Of a DNA stretch of 64,000 nucleotides, positions 27,300 to 39,031 are shown in pieces. A program made the translations under genes and the position numbers. This DNA comes from JAFDYH01 sp049840875 (lineage in GTDB: Bacteria; Bacteroidota; Bacteroidia; Chitinophagales; Chitinophagaceae): the NCBI GenBank assembly GCA_049840875.1, contig JASGJE010000019.1, forward strand, positions 682,001 through 746,000, read 5' to 3'. The notes beneath the pieces are model-generated. The model had not been told where the DNA came from, did not search any database, and saw nothing but the letters and a program-made list of their open reading frames with translations. Positions within the stretch are counted from its first letter, which is position 1; each line of letters opens with the position of its first letter.

Positions 27300-27881
27300 T
27301 TATAATGCGATTTGTTTCTGCACCATCATTTTGCGCAGGTTGATAAGACCATAACGCATACGGCCAAGCGCCGTATTGATGCTGCAATTCGTCATCGATG
27401 CTATTTCCTTAAAGCTCATATCCGCATAGTGACGAAGAATGATTACTTCGCGCTGATCTTCGGGAAGACGATCCAGCATTTCACGTACACGGTCATAGCT
27501 CTGACGTTTCATCAAGCGGGCATCAACACCTTCCTCTGTGAAGTTCAATACTTCAAAGATGTCTTTGTTGTCACCAGTCTTGATGGTTGGGGTGCGTTTT
27601 ACTTTACGGAAGTGATCCACGCAAAGGTTATGCGCAATGCGCATAGCCCATGGTAGAAATTTTCCTTCTTCTGTGTAGCGGCCACCTCTTAAAGTGTCGA
27701 TAATTCTGATAAAAACATCCTGGAAGATGTCTTCGGCCAGATATTTGTCCTTAACTAAAAAGAGGATGGAAGTGTATAACTTGTCTTTATGCCGGAGCAC
27801 TAATGCTTCAAGGGCATCGAAGTTTCCACTACCGAAGAGATTGATTAACTCGTTGTCTGTTTGTTTTGCAAAGGTTTTCAT
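27300..27881 (-). CDS. RNA polymerase sigma factor, sigma-70 family (ECF type)
   Basis: The protein has 193 residues with region 2 (ALVLRHKDKLYTSILFLVKDKYLAEDIFQDVFIRI, then WAMRIAHNLCVDHFRKVKR) and region 4 (REMLDRLPEDQREVIILRHYADMSFKEIASM, then NTALGRMRYGLINLRKMM). Region 3 is short, so this is an ECF factor that redirects RNA polymerase. No anti-sigma gene is adjacent, which is common in Bacteroidota single ECF genes. It is divergent from uvrA, with about 260 nt between the two starts. Confidence 0.9.
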   Translation of the reverse strand: MKTFAKQTDNELINLFGSGNFDALEALVLRHKDKLYTSILFLVKDKYLAEDIFQDVFIRIIDTLRGGRYTEEGKFLPWAMRIAHNLCVDHFRKVKRTPTIKTGDNKDIFEVLNFTEEGVDARLMKRQSYDRVREMLDRLPEDQREVIILRHYADMSFKEIASMTNCSINTALGRMRYGLINLRKMMVQKQIAL

Positions 27882-28147
27882 AAACTCCTTAAAGGTTTAG
27901 GTGTTCAGGGATATTGGTTTGGTTTTAAATTATTGGACTGTCTGTTTTGTTTTAAGTAGAAGTGATACTTATAGGCGGGTCACGTTTGGGGTTTATTGTG
28001 TTATTTGATTCAGGATTTAAAAATAGCCCTTTTTCCGAATCGGACAAATATTTATTGCCCTTAGCGGTTTTACGATTTATTAAAAACCTGTTAAGAATAT
28101 TGTTGAAATTAGCTCCAGATAAGGCTTTACCTTCGTTGACGCAAAAA

Positions 28148-31027
28148 ATGGAAAAGCAAATAATAGAGGAAAACCTCGCAGTATCTCCGACCGTAAAAAC
28201 TGCAGATTCAATTTTCATCAAAGGTGCAAGGGTTCACAACCTGAAAAATATCGACGTAAAAATACCTCGTAATAAGCTCATTGTAGTTACGGGAGTTTCC
28301 GGTTCTGGCAAATCTTCTCTCACAATTGATACATTATATGCAGAAGGGCAAAGAAGGTACGCAGAAAGTCTTAGTGCTTACGCAAGACAGTTTCTCAATC
28401 GAATGAATAAACCAGACGTTGACTATATAAAAGGTCTTTGTCCGGCCATCGCAATCGAGCAAAAAGTAATCACACGTACGCCGCGCAGTACAGTTGGCAG
28501 CATGACAGAGATATACGACTATCTGCGTCTTTTATATGCACGCATTGGTAAAACAATTTCTCCGGTTTCAGGTAACGAAGTAAAAAAAGATGACGTAACA
28601 GATGTAGTAAAAGCTATACAGGCATTCCCACATGGAGATCGTGTATTTATTCTTGCTTTATTAAAAAAACATAAGAACCGTGACCTGCGTGAAGAATTGA
28701 ATATCCTGGTACAAAAAGGTTTTTCACGTGTAGCAGTGCTGCAGCAAACAGCAATGGAAGCAGTACGCATCGAAGAACTACTGGAATTGACTGATAAAGA
28801 ATTGAAAGCAAAACTTTCCAACGAAACATATATACTTGTTGATCGTATCGTTGCAAAGGAATTTGATGAAGACGATATCCATCGCCTAAGTGATTCTGTC
28901 GGCACCGCTTTTTATGAAGGGGAAGGAGACGTTTTTATAGAAGTCATTAGTCCGGAGTCAGAAGACGATAATAAAAAGAAAGATAACAAGAAGTCAGTCT
29001 CCCGACTTCGTCACTATAACAACCGCTTCGAATTAGACGGTATACAATTCGAAGAACCCGTTCCTAATCTCTTTTCGTTTAATAACCCTTTTGGCGCATG
29101 TCCAACGTGTGAGGGATTTTCGCAGGTACTCGGTATTGATAGCGAATTGGTAATTCCTGATCCAAGATTAAGTGTGTATGATGGGGCTGTAGCTCCCTGG
29201 AAAGGTGAGAAGCTGGGATGGTGGCGCGAACAGTTTATAAAAGGAGCAAAGAAATTTGACTTTCCTGTACATAAACCAATCGCGGATCTTACCGCTAAGC
29301 AATATGAAGTGCTGTGGAAAGGTAACGAGCATGCACATGGGATAAATGATTTCTTTAAAGAAGTTGAGCAGAACTTATACAAAGTACAGTATCGTGTGTT
29401 ACTCAGTCGCTATCGTGGTCGTACGCTTTGCCCCGAATGCAAAGGATACCGTTTGAGGAAAGAAGCATTATATGTAAAGCTTGATGATAAGCACATCGGT
29501 GAACTGAGTGAAATGCCTGTAAAAGAATTGAAGAAATGGTTTGAGAAATTTTCAGGTAAATTAAGCGAGTACAATAAGCAGGTTGCTAAAAGGATATTGA
29601 TAGAAATAAATCACCGCCTTTCTATTTTACAAAGTGTAGGACTGGGATATTTAACAGTTAATCGCCTTGCCAATACATTAAGCGGCGGAGAAAGCCAACG
29701 TATTCAATTAACAAGAAGCCTGGGTAGTAATCTCACGAACTCATTATACATACTCGATGAGCCTTCCATTGGTTTGCATTCAAGAGATACTGCTAATCTT
29801 ATAAAAGTTTTAAAAGAATTACGTGATCTTGAAAATACCGTAGTCGTTGTAGAGCATGATGAAATGATGATGAAAGAGGCAGACTATATTATCGATATGG
29901 GTCCTCTCGCATCTCACTTGGGTGGAGAAGTGGTAGCAGAAGGAAATTATGATCAGATTATTTCAAATCCTTCAAGTCTTACTGGTCAGTATCTGAATGG
30001 TGATCTACGAATAGAACCGCCCAAAAATGTGCGTAAATGGAACCGTTCAATAAAAGTGGAAGGAGCAAGACAGCATAATTTAAAGAATGTAACGGCCGAA
30101 TTCCCATTGAATGTATTGTGTGTGGTTAGTGGCGTTAGTGGTAGTGGTAAAACAACGCTGGTCAAACAAATACTCTATCCTGCCTTGAAAAAGATCAAAG
30201 GTGAGATTGTTGATAAAGTTGGTTTTCATAAAGCAATTGCAGGAGATGTAGACAGTATCGCACAGATTGAAATGGTAGACCAGAACCCTATTGGAAAATC
30301 AAGTCGCAGTAATCCCGTAACGTATATAAAAGCATATGATGATATCCGTGAGTTATATGCAAGACAACCACTGAGCAAGATGCGGGGATTTCAACCAAAA
30401 CATTTTTCCTTTAATGTAGATGGTGGGCGTTGTGATACCTGCAAAGGGGAGGGGGAACAAATAGTAGAGATGCAATTCCTCGCAGACGTGCATCTCACTT
30501 GCGAAATATGTGGTGGTAAAAAATTCAAAGAAGAGGTATTGGAGGTAAAGTATAAAGACAAAAGCATTTACAATATTCTCGAACTGAGCGTTGATGAGGC
30601 CATCAGTTTTTTTGCAGAAGAAAAGAATATTGTGAAAGCGATCCAGCCATTAAGTGATGTTGGGTTAGGGTATGTAAAACTTGGACAATCATCCGATACC
30701 TTATCCGGTGGTGAGGCACAACGTGTAAAACTGGCGTCATTCCTGGGCAAAGGAAAGAACGCTGATAAAATACTATTTATATTCGATGAGCCAACTACCG
30801 GCTTACATTTTCATGATATAAAAAAACTGCTCACTTCCTTCAATGCATTGATTGAGCAGGGACATTCGATATTGGTGGTAGAACATAATACGGATGTTAT
30901 TAAATGTGCAGATTGGGTCATTGACCTTGGTCCCGAAGCCGGAGATGGTGGTGGAAATATTGTTTATGCTGGTGTTCCTTCAGGATTGAAAAAAGTGAAA
31001 GAAAGTTATACCGGTCAGTATCTTTAA
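28148..31027 (+). CDS. uvrA: UvrABC excinuclease subunit A
   Basis: UvrA recognises bulky DNA lesions with UvrB in nucleotide excision repair. The frame is open from 27962, but the ATG at 28148 (MEKQIIEENLAVS) puts the first conserved block, IFIKGARVHNLKNIDVKIP, about 25 residues in, so I take that start (959 residues). Two ATPase sites are seen: GVSGSGKSS and GVSGSGKTT. Two signature motifs LSGGESQRI and LSGGEAQRV occur with DEPS/DEPT walls. Zinc-binding modules are CPTCEG, CPECKG and CDTCKGEGE with CEICGG. The gene ends 979 nt before the 16S rRNA. Confidence 0.97.
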   Translation: MEKQIIEENLAVSPTVKTADSIFIKGARVHNLKNIDVKIPRNKLIVVTGVSGSGKSSLTIDTLYAEGQRRYAESLSAYARQFLNRMNKPDVDYIKGLCPAIAIEQKVITRTPRSTVGSMTEIYDYLRLLYARIGKTISPVSGNEVKKDDVTDVVKAIQAFPHGDRVFILALLKKHKNRDLREELNILVQKGFSRVAVLQQTAMEAVRIEELLELTDKELKAKLSNETYILVDRIVAKEFDEDDIHRLSDSVGTAFYEGEGDVFIEVISPESEDDNKKKDNKKSVSRLRHYNNRFELDGIQFEEPVPNLFSFNNPFGACPTCEGFSQVLGIDSELVIPDPRLSVYDGAVAPWKGEKLGWWREQFIKGAKKFDFPVHKPIADLTAKQYEVLWKGNEHAHGINDFFKEVEQNLYKVQYRVLLSRYRGRTLCPECKGYRLRKEALYVKLDDKHIGELSEMPVKELKKWFEKFSGKLSEYNKQVAKRILIEINHRLSILQSVGLGYLTVNRLANTLSGGESQRIQLTRSLGSNLTNSLYILDEPSIGLHSRDTANLIKVLKELRDLENTVVVVEHDEMMMKEADYIIDMGPLASHLGGEVVAEGNYDQIISNPSSLTGQYLNGDLRIEPPKNVRKWNRSIKVEGARQHNLKNVTAEFPLNVLCVVSGVSGSGKTTLVKQILYPALKKIKGEIVDKVGFHKAIAGDVDSIAQIEMVDQNPIGKSSRSNPVTYIKAYDDIRELYARQPLSKMRGFQPKHFSFNVDGGRCDTCKGEGEQIVEMQFLADVHLTCEICGGKKFKEEVLEVKYKDKSIYNILELSVDEAISFFAEEKNIVKAIQPLSDVGLGYVKLGQSSDTLSGGEAQRVKLASFLGKGKNADKILFIFDEPTTGLHFHDIKKLLTSFNALIEQGHSILVVEHNTDVIKCADWVIDLGPEAGDGGGNIVYAGVPSGLKKVKESYTGQYL

Positions 31028-31562
31028 CATCCTGAACCAATAAGTTCAATGAACCAAATTCAGGGAATTTTCATGATTTCTCGGATCTTGTTTGTAGGCA
31101 ATTCTCACGCTACCATAATACTTCGCTCTTACTCTATTGTTACCTGGCTGCGAAGTCATCAATGAAGTATAACAACAGTAAACCAAACTACAGCATTTAT
31201 TAGAAAATAAGAATTATATCCTTCATACATATCTGATATTTATTCCGTATTTGGAAGCATGTATGATGCTTGTGAATGTTAGCCATGAGTAAAGTAAGGG
31301 TGGAATAAAGGAGGAGTCAGGACGTGGATTGAACAGTATGTCTGCGAGCGCTGAGATAGTTCAGTAGAAGTATCATCAATATACTCAGATCAGATCTGGC
31401 AATTAAAAGAAACTCCGGAATTTGCCTCTTGCGACGGTGTTTTCACCAGTGATTAAACGGATGTGGCACTAGGACACTTGGAGGACGCAATTTTTTTTAT
31501 CGCTGAAACCATTGTCGACAGTGTATTTCGGGCGTTGCAACTTGATTTCTTTTCAAAAAGAT
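31028..31562. other. Spacer between uvrA and the rRNA promoters
   Basis: About 535 nt with no supported gene, hairpin terminator or tRNA. An early stretch (31028-31200) is AT-rich with no clear terminator for uvrA. The tandem rRNA promoters begin at 31563. Confidence 0.5.
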
Positions 31563-31592
31563 TTGGTGGCGAAAAATAGGTGCTTATCTTTG
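31563..31592 (+). promoter_or_regulatory. rRNA promoter P1
   Basis: TTG (31563-31565), 19-nt spacer, TATCTTTG (31585-31592), followed by CCGCCCG. It is a full match to the Bacteroidota primary promoter. Confidence 0.8.
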
Positions 31593-31678
31593 CCGCCCGT
31601 TATTTGAATTAAGGGTTGCGCTTTCACAATAAGAACATCAGAATGTTGAACTTATGTGAACAAAACAGAGAATAAAAG

Positions 31679-31709
31679 TTGGCTGGAATGTATGAAGTTG
31701 TTATCTTTG
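31679..31709 (+). promoter_or_regulatory. rRNA promoter P2
   Basis: TTG (31679-31681), 20-nt spacer, TATCTTTG (31702-31709), then CAACCCGCTTC and a short CCCG/CGGG hairpin. It has the same start-region pattern as P1 and P3. Confidence 0.8.
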
Positions 31710-31794
31710 CAACCCGCTTCAAAAAAACGGGAAGTTCTTTACAGGTTACTCGATCATAGCACTAAAAAAACTGAAAATAAATTCAGCAAAAATT

Positions 31795-31824
31795 TTGGTG
31801 ATAATGAATAGGCCCTTACCTTTG
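31795..31824 (+). promoter_or_regulatory. rRNA promoter P3
   Basis: TTG (31795-31797), 19-nt spacer, TACCTTTG (31817-31824), then CACTCCGTTTAAAAAAACGG, whose CCG/CGG arms mirror the element after P2. The predicted start lies about 180 nt before the 16S 5' end. Confidence 0.8.
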
Positions 31825-31860
31825 CACTCCGTTTAAAAAAACGGTGGCTGGTAAAAGCTA

Positions 31861-31890
31861 AAAGATCTTTGAAAGTTGGGAAACAATAGC
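31861..31890 (+). other. Pre-16S processing stem, 5' arm, with boxA-like element
   Basis: GAAAGTTGGGAAACAATAGC pairs with the 3' arm at 33553-33574 (one bulged base), forming the long helix that brackets 16S and is normally cut by RNase III. GATCTTTGAAAG at its start resembles an rRNA antitermination boxA. Confidence 0.75.
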
Positions 31891-32005
31891 ACTATATCAA
31901 CACTATGTGTTGGTAAGAATCAAGGTAAGTCAAGCGAATATAATTTCGATTTGACACGTTAATTTTCTTTAAGAGAATTTACTGTCAGTATCAAACAAAA
32001 CATTT

Positions 32006-33533
<1,528 letters not shown>

Positions 33534-33552
33534 TTAGAGCTGTAACTTATCA

Positions 33553-33574
33553 GCTATTGTTTCCCACAACTTTC
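33553..33574 (+). other. Pre-16S processing stem, 3' arm
   Basis: GCTATTGTTTCCCACAACTTTC is complementary to 31871-31890, apart from a single extra base. The two arms flank the 16S gene and are expected to form a processing helix. Confidence 0.75.
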
Positions 33575-33677
33575 AATGTCTTTAAAATAAGCTCTTTTCA
33601 ATTAGATCCTGATGGCCAACTTGGTTTACGGAAATCTGAAGCCAGCCGCTGATTAGCACATTGGCACATTAGAAAAC

Positions 33678-33752
33678 AGATCCGTAGCTCAGCCTGGTTA
33701 GAGCACTACACTGATAATGTAGGGGTCAGCAGTTCAAATCTGCTCGGGTCTA
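33678..33752 (+). tRNA. tRNA-Ile (anticodon GAT)
   Basis: A cloverleaf can be drawn: acceptor AGATCCG / CGGGTCT, anticodon arm ACACTGATAATGT with anticodon GAT, and T arm with GTTCAAATC. CCA is not encoded. It is the usual spacer tRNA in the 16S-23S interval. Confidence 0.95.
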
Positions 33753-33840
33753 CTAAATGGTTGAAGGTTTAATGTTTAAGGTTTAAAGTTGAGAAACTTT
33801 CCAACTGCAAACTGTCAACTGCAAACTAACAACTCACTAT

Positions 33841-33914
33841 GGGGGGTTAGCTCAGTTGGCTAGAGCATCTGCCTTGCACGCAGAGGGTCATCGGTTCGAC
33901 TCCGATATCCTCCA
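33841..33914 (+). tRNA. tRNA-Ala (anticodon TGC)
   Basis: Acceptor GGGGGGT pairs with ATCCTCC (with two G-T pairs). The anticodon loop CTTGCAC carries TGC, the D arm has TTAGCTCAGTTGGCTAGAGC, and the T arm has GGTTCGACTCC. CCA is not encoded. It follows tRNA-Ile in the spacer. Confidence 0.95.
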
Positions 33915-33920
33915 CAATAA

Positions 33921-34056
33921 GATAATTTGCAAATTGGTTAATTTGAAAATGTGCAAATTAGAGTTCTTAAAATATTGAGATGTCCGCTAAAGGCGTACAG
34001 ATTCGAAATCTGAACATCTGCTATTCATTGTCACATTTGCATATTTGCAAATTATC
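33921..34056. repeat. Inverted repeat in the tRNA-Ala/23S spacer
   Basis: GATAATTTGCAAAT (33921-33934) recurs as an exact inverted copy ATTTGCAAATTATC (34043-34056). The interval contains other TTTGCA/TGCAAA repeats. It may form a large hairpin in the spacer RNA or be a small dispersed element. Confidence 0.6.
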
Positions 34057-34067
34057 ACATTGATAAA

Positions 34068-34101
34068 GTTCTTTGACATATTGGGAAAATAAATGTTAGA
34101 A
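34068..34101 (+). other. Pre-23S processing stem, 5' arm, with boxA-like element
   Basis: GTTCTTTGACA (34068-34078) resembles boxA. CATATTGGGAAA with the later GTTAGAA pairs with 37088-37106 (TTCTAACTTTCCCAATATG), leaving a short bulge in the 5' arm. The two arms flank 23S. Confidence 0.7.
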
Positions 34102-34251
34102 TGACTATCTAATATTATCGATCACAATTTTGAAATATCACACCATTTTTTTGGTTGGTCTGAAGAAATGTGGTCGGGTAACAACTACAAATTAAAAATT
34201 AAGTCTCCGATGACAATCGGAGCCTCATATTAATTAAGTTTTTATAAACTT

Positions 34252-37045
<2,794 letters not shown>

Positions 37046-37087
37046 TTTTTTATTCATTTTCTAAAAATGAATGGTATTAGTGAATCG

Positions 37088-37106
37088 TTCTAACTTTCCC
37101 AATATG
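37088..37106 (+). other. Pre-23S processing stem, 3' arm
   Basis: TTCTAACTTTCCCAATATG is complementary to the interval 34077-34101 upstream of 23S. Together they form the expected RNase III helix. Confidence 0.7.
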
Positions 37107-37196
37107 ATCTTATTGATGTAGGATGGCTGATTTATGATGTATGAAGTTTAGTAGTACAATAATTCATAAATCTGGAATCTGACATCGTAAATTCTT

Positions 37197-37306
37197 ATGG
37201 TGGTTTTGCCGAGGGTGTTCACCTCTTCCCATCCCGAACAGAGAAGTTAAGCCCCTCATGGCCGATGGTACTGCACCACAATGCGGGAGAGTAGGTAGCT
37301 GCCATA
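37197..37306 (+). rRNA. 5S ribosomal RNA
   Basis: About 110 nt. The terminal arms ATGGTGG and CTGCCAT pair. The conserved ACCTCTTCCCATCCCGAACAGAGAAGTTAAG block and GATGGTACTG are present. An intrinsic terminator follows at 37313. Confidence 0.94.
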
Positions 37307-37312
37307 TTTATT

Positions 37313-37345
37313 AAGAGCCTCACAGAAATGTGGGGCTCTTTTATT
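37313..37345 (+). terminator. rRNA operon terminator
   Basis: A 12-bp stem (AAGAGCCTCACA / TGTGGGGCTCTT, with one T-G pair) closes a GAAA tetraloop and is followed by TTATTTT. It ends the 5S transcript. Confidence 0.9.
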
Positions 37346-37418
37346 TTCTATCACTTCTTCTGAAGTAGAAATTATACAACAGTCGTTATCGAACGATACA
37401 GCATCTGCCTCAGGCGGA

Positions 37419-37438
37419 GAGAGTAGGTAGCTGCCATA
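37419..37438 (+). repeat. Duplicate of the 5S 3' end (remnant)
   Basis: GAGAGTAGGTAGCTGCCATA is identical over 20 nt to 37287-37306 in the 5S gene. The flanking bases differ. The rest of the interval 37346-37635 holds no gene that I can support. Confidence 0.7.
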
Positions 37439-37635
37439 CCTGCCGCGAGTTGATTAAGCCGTTCAATTTTATTAGCAATTTCTTCAACTGATCTCTTTAC
37501 GGTTAGCCAAAGATTGATTTTGCAGAAGTCCTCTGATTCTCTCCCTTATCCCCTTTCGGTTTTGATAAAGGGAATTTCATTAATACTGATTATATTCAGA
37601 CATACATTCTGCATTTAGAAGTAAATCGATTTCGA

Positions 37636-38406
37636 ATGAAATATAACCAACGTACTAGAAGAAGATCCTTTATAAAAAATTTCACCGCACTTAGCACCGC
37701 AATAATTGCTTCTCCGGAATTATTAACTATTAAAATATCCGAATATAAACCTGCTGATGATTATACGATATTATTTCAGGGCGACTCAATTACAGATGGC
37801 AACCGGGCAAGGAACAACGATTGGAATCATGTGATGGGGCACGGCTATCAATATATCATTAGTAGTAAGTTGTGGTACGATTTCCCAAAAAGGGGTTTTC
37901 ATTTCTTCAATCGAGGTATCAGTGGAAATAAAATCACTGACCTTGCGGCAAGATGGCAGACTGATACCCTTGACATAAAGCCAGATTTGCTGAGCATCCT
38001 GATTGGTATCAACGACGTAAGTAAGTTTATCGAAGGAGATAACAATTTTACAGCTGTTGAATATGAATCAGGATACCGAACGTTGTTGCAACAAACATTA
38101 CATACTTTACCTGGAATCCAGCTTGTGCTCTGCGAGCCATTCGTTTTGCCAGTTGGCAGAGTAAAGGATAAATGGCAACAGTATGCTGATGAGGTTAAAA
38201 AGCGGGGAGAAATTGTACAGAAGCTAAGTACTGAATTTAATGCCATTTTTGTCCCGTTCCAGGATGCATTTAATAAAGCCTTATCAAGAGCTGAAGCTGA
38301 TTACTGGATATGGGATGGCATTCATCCAATGCCTGCAGGCCATGAGTTGATGGCTATTGAATGGATGAAAGCAGTGAGTAAGAAAATAAAGAGATTTACT
38401 CTCTGA
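37636..38406 (+). CDS. Tat-exported SGNH/GDSL hydrolase
   Basis: The protein has 256 residues. The N-terminal RTRRRSFIKNFTALS with a following hydrophobic stretch (TAIIASPELL) reads as a Tat signal. The SGNH blocks are clear: block I FQGDSITDG (catalytic Ser at residue 51), block II NRGISGNKITDLAARW, block III IGINDVS with the Asn, and block V WDGIHPMPAGHELMA with the Asp and His. Such enzymes are secreted esterases or carbohydrate esterases. The substrate is unknown. It stands alone, convergent to rpsT. Confidence 0.9.
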   Translation: MKYNQRTRRRSFIKNFTALSTAIIASPELLTIKISEYKPADDYTILFQGDSITDGNRARNNDWNHVMGHGYQYIISSKLWYDFPKRGFHFFNRGISGNKITDLAARWQTDTLDIKPDLLSILIGINDVSKFIEGDNNFTAVEYESGYRTLLQQTLHTLPGIQLVLCEPFVLPVGRVKDKWQQYADEVKKRGEIVQKLSTEFNAIFVPFQDAFNKALSRAEADYWIWDGIHPMPAGHELMAIEWMKAVSKKIKRFTL

Positions 38407-38487
38407 TGATGACAAATGTAATCAGCCGATTAGTTGCCTTACCATGAAGCAGTAAGATAGATATTCTTCTATATTGAAAAGAAAAAC

Positions 38488-38518
38488 AAAAAGCACCGGT
38501 CATTAACCAGTGCTTTTT
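38488..38518. terminator. Terminator between the SGNH gene and rpsT
   Basis: Stem AAAAAGCACcGGT / ACCaGTGCTTTTT has one mismatch and sits between convergent genes, with A/T tracts on both sides. Confidence 0.75.
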
Positions 38519-38538
38519 AAATAAGATCAATAGATATT

Positions 38539-38793
38539 TTATTTAGAAGCGGCAGCAGTTTTCTTTGCCAGCTTGCTTTTTAAATTCGCAGCTTTGTTTT
38601 TATGGATAATGCCACGTTTAGCCAGTTTGTCGATCATGCTCGCCACTTTCGGAAATTGATCAGCAGCTTCTTTTCCCTTCGCGTCTTTCAGATCACGAAT
38701 GGCATTACGGGTTGTTTTACCGTAATATTTGTTTCTGTCTCTGCGTTTTGCCGCCTGGCGGGTATCCTTTTTCGTAGCGCTGTGATTAGCCAT
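38539..38793 (-). CDS. rpsT: 30S ribosomal protein S20
   Basis: This is an 84-residue basic protein that binds the 5' domain of 16S rRNA. The start is ATG 38793, giving the family N-terminus MANHSATKKDTRQAAKRRDRN. The upstream in-frame ATG at 38829 would add an un-S20-like dozen residues. YYGKTTRNAIRDLKDA, ASMIDKLAKRGIIHKNKAAN and the Lys-rich C-terminus are typical. It is a lone gene, as in many bacteria. Confidence 0.95.
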   Translation of the reverse strand: MANHSATKKDTRQAAKRRDRNKYYGKTTRNAIRDLKDAKGKEAADQFPKVASMIDKLAKRGIIHKNKAANLKSKLAKKTAAASK

Positions 38794-39031
38794 TAATTTG
38801 AAATTTGGACGGCAAAGGTAAGGGATCACAGCGTGAAAACCTTATTTTATCTTGAAAATTTTACAATGTCACGCTTCCCGAACAAGCATCTTTTTATTTT
38901 GTTTTATTGCTGGATTTCAACCAATTGTTTCATCTTATATGCAGTATTCCCGCAAGGAGAACATCTGAGATTCGAAGTTTTTGAGCGATATTCGCACTCC
39001 GAAGGGTTATTATTTAAAATTTTCAGTGCCA

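Noticed and set aside
27962..28147. Extended N-terminus of UvrA from ATG-like codons at 27962
   Set aside because: The extension is not homologous to UvrA N-termini; the ATG at 28148 gives the standard start.
33756..33838. Possible CRISPR-like or tandem repeat between the two spacer tRNAs
   Set aside because: The GTTTAAGGTTTAAAG and CAACTGCAAACTG units are short, imperfect and without regular spacers; they are simple low-complexity repeats.
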